64,000 bases of DNA, taken from NCBI RefSeq assembly GCF_900112975.1, contig NZ_FONQ01000010.1, positions 61,801 to 125,800 on the forward strand, in the 5' to 3' direction. Position 1 is the first letter of the stretch; every line of letters begins with the position of its first letter. Shown here one piece after another: positions 24,752 through 32,193 of the stretch. This DNA comes from Flavobacterium xueshanense. Lineage in GTDB: Bacteria > Bacteroidota > Bacteroidia > Flavobacteriales > Flavobacteriaceae. The position numbers and the translations under genes were made by a program. The notes under the pieces are model-generated. The model was not told the DNA's origin and made no database searches. It saw only the letters and a program-made list of their open reading frames with translations.

Positions 24752-25717
24752 ATGAATCTTAGTTTATTACTGGATAATTTAACTAATCCGGCCTTGTTAT
24801 TTTTTGTTTTGGGAATTATAGCAGTCTACGTAAAAAGTGATTTAGAAATTCCTGAGAATACCTCTAAATTTATATCGCTGTACCTTCTTTTTTCCATTGG
24901 TTTTAAAGGCGGACAGGAATTAGCTCACAGTCACTTTACTCTAGACATACTTTGGTCAATCGTTTTTGGGGTATTGATTGCAGTATTAATTCCATTCTAT
25001 ACATTTTTTATTTTAAAGAAAAGGTACAGCATTGAGAATTCGGGTGCCATAGCTGCCGCTTATGGATCTGTGAGTGCAGTTACTTTTGTAACGGCCATCT
25101 CTTTCTTAGAAATTCAAAATTACAATTTTAGCGGCCACATGGTTGCTGTTATGGCGCTGATGGAAGCTCCTGCAATCATTATCGGAGTGATTTTAATCCG
25201 ATTATTTAGTAAGGAAAAAGTTCAAAAAACGAAGATGACCACGATTGTCAAACATTCATTTACTAATGGAAGTGTACTTTTGATTCTAGGAAGTTTGGTT
25301 ATTGGGTTTTTGGCCAGTGAGCAACAGGCTTTAGGAATTAAGCCGTTTACCACTGATATTTTCAAAGGGTTTTTGGCTTTATTTTTACTGGACATGGGAA
25401 TTGTTAGTGGACGAAAATTAAATGATTTTTTCAAAAGTGGTTGGTTTAGCGTCTTTTTTGCTGTTGTTTTCCCATTAATCAATGGATGTATTGTTGCTTT
25501 TTTAAGTCAATTCGTTACCGATGATGTTGGGAATCGTTTTATTTTTGCGGTTCTAGCGGCGAGTGCTTCTTATATTGCGGTTCCGGCCGCGATGAAAATA
25601 GCAGTTCCAAAGGCGAACCCAGGGATATTTTTACCCATGGCTTTGGCGGTAACGTTTCCTTTTAACATTACTTTTGGAATGCCTATTTATTTTTCAGTTG
25701 TGTTGTATCACATTTAA
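24752..25717 (+). CDS. SbtA-like sodium-dependent bicarbonate permease
   Basis: A 321-residue inner-membrane protein with about ten helices in two inverted halves. The stretches NPALLFFVLGIIAVYVKSDLEIP, LLFSIGFKGGQELA, AAAYGSVSAVTFVTA and VALMEAPAIIIG-like (MALMEAPAIIIGVILI) are typical of the SbtA family. The second half carries DMGIVSGRKLNDF and SYIAVPAAMKIAVP. SbtA imports HCO3- with Na+ in cyanobacteria. The assignment is by recognition, not search. Last gene of the run, followed by a strong terminator. Confidence 0.88.
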   Translation: MNLSLLLDNLTNPALLFFVLGIIAVYVKSDLEIPENTSKFISLYLLFSIGFKGGQELAHSHFTLDILWSIVFGVLIAVLIPFYTFFILKKRYSIENSGAIAAAYGSVSAVTFVTAISFLEIQNYNFSGHMVAVMALMEAPAIIIGVILIRLFSKEKVQKTKMTTIVKHSFTNGSVLLILGSLVIGFLASEQQALGIKPFTTDIFKGFLALFLLDMGIVSGRKLNDFFKSGWFSVFFAVVFPLINGCIVAFLSQFVTDDVGNRFIFAVLAASASYIAVPAAMKIAVPKANPGIFLPMALAVTFPFNITFGMPIYFSVVLYHI

Positions 25718-25797
25718 TAAGGTGCTTTATCCAATGCAGTTTAGTATATTAATTGATGTTTAAAAGTAGTGCATATTATTGTAATTTTTTAAACAAA

Positions 25798-25825
25798 AAA
25801 CCTGCAAGTTTGCGCTTGCAGGTTT
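25798..25825 (+). terminator. terminator of the icd-sbtA run
   Basis: Perfect stem AAACCTGCAAG/CTTGCAGGTTT with loop TTTGCG, located 80 bases after the SbtA stop. Confidence 0.85.
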
Positions 25826-25859
25826 CAATTATTTTTCCTTTGGAATGGATTATATTTAA

Positions 25860-26104
25860 TCATCTCAAAACTTCCGTCAACGCGGATTTGCAATCCATGC
25901 CCATTACAATTGATCAATAAAATATGTTATACGATCTTTTTTTTGAAATTTTTAAATTGCAAATTCCCTTTGCAGATATTCTATGTGTGCAGGGTTGCAA
26001 ATCCGCGCTGTCGCTGTCAAAAAAAATGGATATGCGAGCGATCAGGTATATAACCGCGATCTTGGTTGGACTTCTGAGGATGAATAGCCATTAGTACACG
26101 ATTT
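25860..26104. repeat. REP-like inverted repeat region
   Basis: A gene-free stretch with GCGGATTTGCAATCC (25882-25896) and its near-perfect complement (14 of 15) at 25992-26006, about 95 bases apart; the second arm continues GCGCTG. The rest is AT-rich and I see no reading frame. It resembles decayed REP-type DNA linked to the RAYT remnant further right. Confidence 0.55.
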
Positions 26105-26275
26105 TTAAAAATATTCAACAATAAAAAAATAAAATAATGCCCATATTAATATAAAAAATAGTCCAAGGTATACGTTATTTAAATTTTTATTTAAGTCTTT
26201 TTTAATTATTAGTCGGTATAAAATCCAACCTATAAAAACGATTACTAAACCTAGTGCCATTACAATTCTTGACAT
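26105..26275 (-). CDS. 56-aa membrane protein
   Basis: A short frame starting at the ATG complement of 26273-26275. The peptide begins MSRIVMALGLVIVFIGWILY and ends in a second long hydrophobic helix, with a basic loop RLIIKKDLNKN between. This is a two-helix hairpin with N-terminus and C-terminus on the same side. The clean helix-loop-helix pattern and AT-rich but coding-like codons argue that it is real. Function unknown. It lies between REP-like repeats. Confidence 0.6.
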   Translation of the reverse strand: MSRIVMALGLVIVFIGWILYRLIIKKDLNKNLNNVYLGLFFILIWALFYFFIVEYF

Positions 26276-26317
26276 AATTTATTTGTTTTTGTATGATATG
26301 ATTAATTCCTGCATTGC

Positions 26318-26482
26318 CTATTGCAATTTATATTTACATACTCTTGAGAATGTTGACGAGCGGGACGCTCGCGCTAGTTGGGGTTTTTGATTTAATCGTG
26401 TAAAAATATCCACCCAACCCATTGTGGACATAGTAATAAAATAAGCATCTTCGGTTGTTGTGGCTTTATACTTTGTAGACAT
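26318..26482 (-). pseudogene. truncated REP-associated (RAYT, Y1) transposase
   Basis: From ATG at 26480-26482 the minus strand encodes MSTKYKATTTEDAYFITMST then MGWVDIFTRLNQK, the start of a REP-associated tyrosine transposase of Bacteroidetes, recognised from memory. After 33 residues homology stops exactly where the DNA becomes a GC-rich hairpin (26358-26370), and the frame runs on as PQLARASRSS to a stop. The catalytic HxH (HLH) and tyrosine are therefore missing. A second hairpin, CAGTTT/AAACTG followed by GCGCTAACG (26523-26545), lies 40 bases upstream of the start. Confidence 0.7.
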
Positions 26483-26545
26483 TTTTTGTATTATTTGTAT
26501 TATTTGCTCACTATTGTGGGCACAGTTTGCAAAACTGCGCTAACG
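26358..26545. repeat. REP-like palindromes flanking the RAYT remnant
   Basis: Two small palindromes, each followed by the same word: GAGCG-GGA-CGCTC then GCGCTAG (26358-26377), and CAGTTT-GCA-AAACTG then GCGCTAACG (26523-26545). The hairpin plus GCGCTA tail is the typical REP form targeted by RAYT enzymes; the assignment is inference from these two copies and the adjacent transposase fragment. Confidence 0.55.
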
Positions 26546-26578
26546 ATTATGTTATATCGGCGCGATCGGGAAATTTTA

Positions 26579-27229
26579 TTAATTAACTTCCTCTTTTCGT
26601 GTATAAGTCCGGTCTTCATAGGTAAGCCTAAGATATAAAAGTCTGAAAGATGAAATAATTTCAAATTCCGCAGATCTTTCATTATCAAATAACTTCCCAG
26701 TAGAATAATTTTCATCAACAACCGCATACGTTTCTCCTAAGACTAATGCTCCAAATCGATTTTTAATGCGATATTTATGATATAGCAGAACTCTGTATGT
26801 TTTGTCTGAATCCGCGGGAATTGCAATAGCAGCATTTACAAATGTTGAATATCTTTCGGCCTCTTTTTGGTAGTATTCTTTGTAGTTCAAAGTTGTTGTA
26901 GAATCAGCTACTCGCGCTTCTGCATCATCGACTTCTTTTAAATAACTTTTTAAGAATATATTTTTAAGTTCGCCATTCTTATATACCTTGATAATTTTAG
27001 TTTCGACAGCTTCATAGCTACTTGGATCATCAGCATTATTTGAAACATATTCTCTAAAAAAATTTTTCGCTCTTTTTTCCGCATTGTTTACATTCGGCAT
27101 AACATTTTCAACGTCTTCATTCGTTGATGAAATAGAATCTTCAAGAGAAACGTTTTCAGTTTCCTTTGTTGCCCTGTTGCACGACGAAAGAACGGATAAT
27201 ATAAGTAATAAATTAATAATTGTTTTCAT
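26579..27229 (-). CDS. hypothetical lipoprotein (216 aa)
   Basis: A lipoprotein with a signal ending LSSC (about Cys16). After a Glu/Ser-rich linker, the region from about 50 (NNAEKRAKNFFREYVSNNADDPSSYEAVETKII) to about 180 forms an alpha-beta domain with YRVLLYHKYRIKNRFGALVLGETYAVVDENY. The FGALVLGE motif resembles periplasmic proteins of Bacteroidetes that I cannot name. No catalytic residues are recognised. It is a single gene bordered by REP-type DNA downstream. Confidence 0.75.
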   Translation of the reverse strand: MKTIINLLLILSVLSSCNRATKETENVSLEDSISSTNEDVENVMPNVNNAEKRAKNFFREYVSNNADDPSSYEAVETKIIKVYKNGELKNIFLKSYLKEVDDAEARVADSTTTLNYKEYYQKEAERYSTFVNAAIAIPADSDKTYRVLLYHKYRIKNRFGALVLGETYAVVDENYSTGKLFDNERSAEFEIISSFRLLYLRLTYEDRTYTRKEEVN

Positions 27230-27348
27230 ATCATTTGGTTTGTCATTAAATATGTTCCCTACTTTTTTCTAGGTCGTCACTAGCCATTTCTTGTAACTTG
27301 TATATACCCGCTACTCTATAGCCAGTATTCAGCCAAAATTGGGTAAAT

Positions 27349-27368
27349 TGTCGCTATTAAATAGCGGT
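27349..27368. repeat. small palindrome in the htpG-lipoprotein gap
   Basis: CGCTATT-A-AATAGCG is a 7-bp perfect palindrome within the 440-base gap 27230-27670. The flanking 27280-27350 stretch looks like decayed repeat DNA, but I cannot identify it. Confidence 0.35.
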
Positions 27369-27455
27369 TTAAATACAAATATATAAATAACCTTTACAAA
27401 TTTTCAATTGTTAATTCCTTTTGCTAAACGAAGTTATAACCCTAAAATGCTGTGA

Positions 27456-27530
27456 ATAGCCCCGATAGAAGTGAAAATCCTTTGCTTTGGCGGGAGCCAA
27501 AAGCAAAGATTGTAGCGCATAGCGGGACGA
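27456..27530 (+). ncRNA. flavo-1-like structured element, copy 1
   Basis: AGCCCCGATAGAAGTG, then a long hairpin CTTTGCTTTGG/CCAAAAGCAAAG, then GATTGTAGCGCATAGCGGGAC. CCCG and CGGG at the two ends close an outer stem, with the hairpin inside. The same plan recurs at 55773-55853. I recall this as the conserved intergenic element of Flavobacteria described as the flavo-1 RNA motif, but have not checked it against the model. Here it lies antisense to both neighbouring genes. Confidence 0.5.
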
Positions 27531-27563
27531 AAGTGATTCTGGAAAACAATCTCGTTCTGCTCC

Positions 27564-27597
27564 AAAAAAAAAGCTGCCCAAGGTTGGACAGCTTTAA
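27564..27597 (-). terminator. htpG terminator
   Basis: Stem AAAGCTGTCC.../...GGGCAGCTTT on the minus strand followed by nine T residues, about 75 bases after the htpG stop. Confidence 0.8.
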
Positions 27598-27670
27598 TAT
27601 TTTGGATATTCCGAAGCAAGTTCGGAATAAGCGATTCACACAATTTTAGTTCATAAAATGGTTTCTCTGC

Positions 27671-29572
27671 TTATTTAATCAACTCAAAACTTCTTTTCAC
27701 GAAAGCAGTCAACGCTTCTCCTTTCAAAAGGTTTTGTGATAATTTAGCTAAGTCAAGCGCTTGTTTTACCAAACTTTCCTGAGCATCTTTGTCTTTATTG
27801 TTTAAAATGCTTGTTGCCAATTCAGAGTTAGTATTTACAACCAAATTGTACATTTCCGGCATATTTCCCATTCCAAACATTCCACCGCCGCCAGACTGAC
27901 TCATTTCTTTCATTCTACGCATAAATTCCGGTTGAGTGATGATAAATGGAGAAGCATTGCTATCTAAAGCTTCCAGTTGTACGGAATACGTTTGTTTAGG
28001 AACAATGGCTTCTAAAACGGTTTTCAAGTTGGCTTGTTCTTCCTCCGATAATTTAGAAATAGTAGTTTCCTCTTTCTTGATTAAATTATCAATATGATCT
28101 GAATCCACACGTACAAAAGTCATGTTGCTGTTGTCGCCTTCAATTTTTTGAATTAAATGCGAGATAATAGGAGAATCAAGCACTAATACTTCATATCCTT
28201 TCTCTTTTGCAATTTCGATATAAGAGTGTTGCGCTTCTTTATTTCCAGCATATAAAACCACTAATTTCCCGTCTTTATCCGTTTGATTTGCCGCAAGGTT
28301 TTCTTTTAATTCTTCTAAAGTGTAATATTTACCGTCAACTGTAGGATACAAAACAAACGCTCCTGCTTTTTCGTAGAATTTATCTTCAGAAAGCATTCCG
28401 TACTCCAAAACGATTTTGATGTCGTTCCATTTTTGTTCAAAATCTTCACGGTTTTCAGTAAACAACGATTTTAATTTATCCGCTACTTTACGGGTGATGT
28501 AATTGGAGATTTTCTTCACCGCGGCATCCGCCTGCAATCCAGAACGAGAAACGTTCAACGGAATGTCTGGGGAGTCTATAACTCCTTTTAACATAGTCAA
28601 AAACTCAGGAACAATTCCTTCTACATTATCCGTTACGTACACTTGATTTTGGTACAATTGGATTTTGTCTTTCTGAATTTGTAAATCCGAACCTAATTTT
28701 GGGAAATACAAAATACCGGTTAAATTGAACGGATAATCAACATTTAAATGAATGTGGAATAACGGTTCTTCAAATTGCATTGGATATACTTCTCTGTAGA
28801 AATTTTTATAATCCTCATCTGACAACTCCGTTGGTTGTTTCGTCCAAGCCGGGTTTGGGTTGTTGATGATGTTGTCAACTTCTACTTCAGTAAAAGTTTT
28901 GTCTTTATCTTCCGCAGCAACTTCTTCACCCTTTTTTTGTTCAATTTTCTCCGTTTTAGTTCCAAATTTAATTGGAATTGGCATGAACTTATTGTATTTG
29001 TTCAGTAACTGATTGATTTTTGAATCTTCTAAGAATTCCAGAGAATCTTCAGCAATATGCAAGATAATTTCTGTTCCGCGAGTAGTTTTGTCAGCAGGCT
29101 CTAAGGTAAATTCCGGACTACCGTCGCAAGTCCAGTGTGCAGCAGGTTCATCTTTAAAAGATTTAGTGATGATTTCCACTTTTTCAGCAACCATAAAAGC
29201 AGAATAAAAACCAAGACCAAAATGGCCAATAATTCCAGAATCTTTAGCAGAGTCTTTATATTTATCCAAAAATTCTTCAGCACCAGAAAACGCCACTTGG
29301 TTGATGTATTTTTCCACTTCATCAGCAGTCATTCCCAAACCTTGATCGATGATGTGCAGTTTCTTGCCTTCCTTATCGATTTTCACCTCGATAATTGGGT
29401 TTCCGTATTCTACTTTGGCTTCGCCAATGCTGGTTAAATGCTTCAATTTAAGTGTTGCATCTGTTCCGTTAGAAATTAATTCTCGCAAGAAAATTTCGTG
29501 ATCACTGTATAAGAATTTCTTGATTAAGGGAAAGATGTTTTCTACCGAAACATTAATTTTACCTGTTGTCAT
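27671..29572 (-). CDS. htpG: molecular chaperone HtpG (Hsp90)
   Basis: Bacterial Hsp90, an ATP-dependent cytoplasmic chaperone. 633 residues, the normal length. The N-terminal ATPase domain shows ELISNGTDATLKL, DQGLGMTADEV, and GHFGLGFYSAFMVA. The middle domain has NVSRSGLQADAAVKKI. The C-terminal dimerisation domain ends KGEALTAFVKRSFELIK. The linker after the N-domain is charged (EKIEQKKGEEVAAEDKDK) as in Bacteroidetes homologues. It forms a single unit with its own terminator. A short fossil of a second htpG 3' end lies at 16612-16725. Confidence 0.97.
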   Translation of the reverse strand: MTTGKINVSVENIFPLIKKFLYSDHEIFLRELISNGTDATLKLKHLTSIGEAKVEYGNPIIEVKIDKEGKKLHIIDQGLGMTADEVEKYINQVAFSGAEEFLDKYKDSAKDSGIIGHFGLGFYSAFMVAEKVEIITKSFKDEPAAHWTCDGSPEFTLEPADKTTRGTEIILHIAEDSLEFLEDSKINQLLNKYNKFMPIPIKFGTKTEKIEQKKGEEVAAEDKDKTFTEVEVDNIINNPNPAWTKQPTELSDEDYKNFYREVYPMQFEEPLFHIHLNVDYPFNLTGILYFPKLGSDLQIQKDKIQLYQNQVYVTDNVEGIVPEFLTMLKGVIDSPDIPLNVSRSGLQADAAVKKISNYITRKVADKLKSLFTENREDFEQKWNDIKIVLEYGMLSEDKFYEKAGAFVLYPTVDGKYYTLEELKENLAANQTDKDGKLVVLYAGNKEAQHSYIEIAKEKGYEVLVLDSPIISHLIQKIEGDNSNMTFVRVDSDHIDNLIKKEETTISKLSEEEQANLKTVLEAIVPKQTYSVQLEALDSNASPFIITQPEFMRRMKEMSQSGGGGMFGMGNMPEMYNLVVNTNSELATSILNNKDKDAQESLVKQALDLAKLSQNLLKGEALTAFVKRSFELIK

Positions 29573-29713
29573 ATTTTGAATTTTTTAGTTTATTTTAATA
29601 GCAATAATCCTTTCAAATAGAATACCAATTATAAATGAAGTGACAAATTGTCGCAAGCGTTAATTATGATATAAAATAATTTAATTCTGAAACAAACTTG
29701 TTAGATCGAATCG

Positions 29714-29721
29714 TATATTTG
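29714..29721 (+). promoter_or_regulatory. -7 element upstream of the lipocalin-like/OmpA pair
   Basis: TATATTTG matches TAnnTTTG and is followed by a 30-base leader to the ATG. A TTG at 29698-29700 is too close (13 bases) to be the -33. Confidence 0.5.
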
Positions 29722-29751
29722 TGTAAGTATTAATTCATTAAATTTAAGAAA

Positions 29752-30228
29752 ATGAAAAAAGTTATTTTATTGTGCACGCTAGCGGTTCTGATGTTCGCAT
29801 GTAAGTCAACGTCCGCGACAGGTACAAACACAGATAGAAAATCTCAGGTTGCCATGAAAGGAAATTGGGTAATCAGTTCTGTAACCTACCCAGGTTCACA
29901 ATATGTAAAAGTGAATACTTTTCAAATTGCAGACTCAGAATGTTTCGTAGGAAGTAATTGGAAGTTTGTTTCGAATAACAATAAAGGAACTATGGCTTTG
30001 ACAAAAGCGAATTGTATGGCATTCAGCTCACCAATTACATGGTTTATCAACAAAGAGGGGCAATTTGTACTAAAAGTACTTAATGCTGGAGAAAAAGCTA
30101 GAAAAGTTAGAGAAGGATATGTTTTAAATGTAGCCAATCAAACAGAATCTTCTTTTCAATTGATAGATAAAATCAATGTAGGTGGGAAAATGACTGATGT
30201 TGTGTATCAGTTTCAAAAAGTTAATTAA
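29752..30228 (+). CDS. lipocalin-like lipoprotein
   Basis: A 158-residue lipoprotein (LMFAC, about Cys17). The body is a single small beta-barrel-like domain: MKGNWVISSVTYPGSQYVKVNTFQIADSECFVGSNWKFVSNNNKGTM, with a C-terminal DKINVGGKMTDVVYQFQKV. This resembles the lipocalin-like families of Bacteroidetes. Two cysteines (DSECFVG, ANCMAF) may form a disulfide. It is followed 18 bases on by the OmpA-family gene, so the two envelope proteins are probably cotranscribed and may work together at the outer membrane. Confidence 0.8.
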   Translation: MKKVILLCTLAVLMFACKSTSATGTNTDRKSQVAMKGNWVISSVTYPGSQYVKVNTFQIADSECFVGSNWKFVSNNNKGTMALTKANCMAFSSPITWFINKEGQFVLKVLNAGEKARKVREGYVLNVANQTESSFQLIDKINVGGKMTDVVYQFQKVN

Positions 30229-30246
30229 TTAATAAAAAATATAGAT

Positions 30247-30942
30247 ATGAAAAAGATTTCAATAGTTGCAATAGCAACAATAATGGTTATAAGTTCAATG
30301 TTTACTAGCTGTGAGGCTGTGAAAAATACAAATAAAACACAGCGAGGAGCAGGAATTGGCGCAGTTGCCGGAGCTGTATTAGGAGGCGTTCTTGGAAACA
30401 ATCTTGGAAAAGGTGGAAAAGGTGCAATGGGAGCAGTATTAGGTGGTGTTATTGGTGGAGTTGCGGGTGGAGTTATTGGTAACAAAATGGATAAACAAGC
30501 AAGAGAAATTGATGCCGTTCTTCCAGGAGCCGAAGTAGTACGTATTGGAGAAGGAATCAAATTAGTTTTGAATGAAAATGCAGTACGTTTTGATACTAAC
30601 AAATCATCTTTGACTGCGGGTGCAAAAGCAAATTTAGATAAATTAGTACCAGTTTTCGCGGAATACCCTGATACTGATATAACAATTTACGGATATACTG
30701 ATAATACTGGTACCGCTAGTTATAACTTAAAATTATCAGGACAAAGAGCAGCATCGGTTAGAAATTACTTGAATAGTAAAGGAGTTTCTTCTAGTAGATT
30801 TCAAGTTACTGGTTTAGGAATTGCTGATCCAATTGCTTCTAATGAAACGGTTGAGGGTAGAAGCCAAAACCGTCGTGTTGAATTTGCTATTACTGCAAAT
30901 GAAAAAATGATAAAAGATGCAGAAGCTGAAGTGAAAAACTAA
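30247..30942 (+). CDS. OmpA-family lipoprotein with glycine zipper
   Basis: 231 residues: lipoprotein signal (MFTSC, Cys22), then a glycine-zipper segment of about 50 residues (GAGIGAVAGAVLGGVLGNNLG, GGVIGGVAGGVIGN) that can insert in or associate with the membrane. The OmpA C-terminal peptidoglycan-binding domain (about 100-220) follows, with VRFDTNKSSLTAGAKANLDKL, DITIYGYTDNTGTASYNLKLS and NRRVEFAI. It likely ties the outer membrane to peptidoglycan. Confidence 0.92.
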   Translation: MKKISIVAIATIMVISSMFTSCEAVKNTNKTQRGAGIGAVAGAVLGGVLGNNLGKGGKGAMGAVLGGVIGGVAGGVIGNKMDKQAREIDAVLPGAEVVRIGEGIKLVLNENAVRFDTNKSSLTAGAKANLDKLVPVFAEYPDTDITIYGYTDNTGTASYNLKLSGQRAASVRNYLNSKGVSSSRFQVTGLGIADPIASNETVEGRSQNRRVEFAITANEKMIKDAEAEVKN

Positions 30943-30963
30943 GCAAAAAATATAATAAAAACT

Positions 30964-30995
30964 AAGGCTGTTTCATCAAGAAGCGGCCTTTTTTT
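30964..30995 (+). terminator. terminator after the OmpA-family gene
   Basis: Stem AAGGCTGTTTC/GAAGCGGCCTT (with wobble pairs) followed by seven T residues. Confidence 0.78.
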
Positions 30996-31019
30996 GTGGC
31001 CAAATTTAATTAAACATCG

Positions 31020-31027
31020 TAAATTTG
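31020..31027 (+). promoter_or_regulatory. -7 element upstream of the ABC ATPase gene
   Basis: TAAATTTG matches TAnnTTTG with a TTG at 30994-30996, spaced 23 bases. It lies 16 bases before the ATG, so the leader is very short. Confidence 0.55.
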
Positions 31028-31042
31028 CACTCTTAAATACAA

Positions 31043-31993
31043 ATGATGCTCGAGATAAAAGATATTTCCTTTACTTACACTGAAACCCCCGTTATTGAAA
31101 ATGTAACTTTCACAATTGCCAAAGGCCAAAATACTGCTATTATTGGTGAAAGCGGTTGCGGTAAAAGTACCTTGCTAAAACTGATTTACGGATTGTATGA
31201 TTTGGATAGTGGAGCAATTACCTATAATGATAAACCCATTTTGGGACCCAAATACAATCTGGTTCCGGGGGAAGATTACATAAAATATTTAGCACAGAAT
31301 TTCGATTTGATGCCGTACATAACCGTTGAAGAAAATGTCGGTAAGTTCTTGTCGAATATGTATCCTGAACAAAAGAAAGCCCGCGTTCAAGAATTGTTGG
31401 AAATGGTCGAAATGACCGCTTTCGCAAAAGTAAAAGCGAAATTCCTGAGTGGTGGGCAGCAACAGCGAGTGGCTTTAGCCAGAGTTTTAGCTTTGGAACC
31501 CGAAATTATTTTGTTGGACGAACCTTTCAGTCAAATAGATTCCTTCAGAAAGAATTCGTTGCGACGCAATTTATTTCGGTATTTAAAAGATAACGGTGTA
31601 ACCTGCATTATTGCCACACATGACAGTACTGATGCTTTGTCGTTTTCTGATGAAGTAATAGTGGTGCAAAACGGAAAAGTAGTGGCGCAAGGTGATTCCA
31701 AATCCTTGTATGAAAACCCCGCTAACAAATACATTGCTTCACTTTTTGGAGAAGTAAATGAGTTAAGATTGTCTCAGTTAATAGAACTTGAAGATGACGA
31801 AGATGCCTCGCTTTTGTTGTATCCACATCAATTGAAAGTGGTGGATAACGCCATTATGAAAGTAGTGGTGAAACAATGTTATTTCAAAGGAAGTCATTAT
31901 TTAGTCAAAGCAGCTTTTGAAAGAAGAGCAATTTTTTTCGAACACGATTCGGAATTAGCATTAAATCAAGAGGTATATTTGATGTTATCCTGA
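31043..31993 (+). CDS. ABC transporter ATP-binding protein
   Basis: A 316-residue nucleotide-binding subunit. Walker A GESGCGKST is at 35-43, the Q-loop is in LAQNFDLMPYIT, the signature is LSGGQQQR, Walker B is IILLDEPF, and the switch histidine is in ATHD. The NBD ends near residue 215. The remaining about 100 residues form a C-terminal extension with a beta-rich, TOBE-like tail (VVVKQCYFKGSHYLVKAAFERRAIFFEHDSELALNQEVYLML), as in PotA/FbpC-type importers. No permease or binding protein lies nearby, so its partner must be elsewhere. Two adjacent ATGs (31043, 31046) are both possible starts. Confidence 0.9.
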   Translation: MMLEIKDISFTYTETPVIENVTFTIAKGQNTAIIGESGCGKSTLLKLIYGLYDLDSGAITYNDKPILGPKYNLVPGEDYIKYLAQNFDLMPYITVEENVGKFLSNMYPEQKKARVQELLEMVEMTAFAKVKAKFLSGGQQQRVALARVLALEPEIILLDEPFSQIDSFRKNSLRRNLFRYLKDNGVTCIIATHDSTDALSFSDEVIVVQNGKVVAQGDSKSLYENPANKYIASLFGEVNELRLSQLIELEDDEDASLLLYPHQLKVVDNAIMKVVVKQCYFKGSHYLVKAAFERRAIFFEHDSELALNQEVYLMLS

Positions 31994-32101
31994 GGACAAG
32001 GGTTCGGTAATAAGTAATCAATTCTCAGTGATTTCCAGTTCTGATCACGGTGGAGACCTTAAGTCACTTTTAATTTTTATAAAAGTTTTTCAGTAAAAAA
32101 G

Positions 32102-32136
32102 CAAAACCCCAAAATCATCTTGATTTTGGGGTTTTG
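32102..32136. terminator. bidirectional terminator
   Basis: A 16-bp perfect stem (CAAAACCCCAAAATCA with its complement) and a 3-base loop between the convergent ABC ATPase and S9 peptidase genes. Confidence 0.9.
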
Positions 32137-32193
32137 TGCTATGTTCAGCTTTCTGACCACTTCTTAACTGGTCACTGATCACTACTTTCAGCG

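Noticed and set aside
26500..26727. 75-codon minus-strand frame overlapping the 216-aa lipoprotein gene
   Set aside because: It is an alternate frame of the lipoprotein's 3' part running into repeat DNA; the lipoprotein frame has a lipobox and protein-like composition.
27434..27649. Three overlapping frames of 65-69 codons on both strands downstream of htpG
   Set aside because: They cover the flavo-1-like element and htpG terminator, where inverted repeats open frames on both strands; the peptides mirror each other and lack protein-like features.
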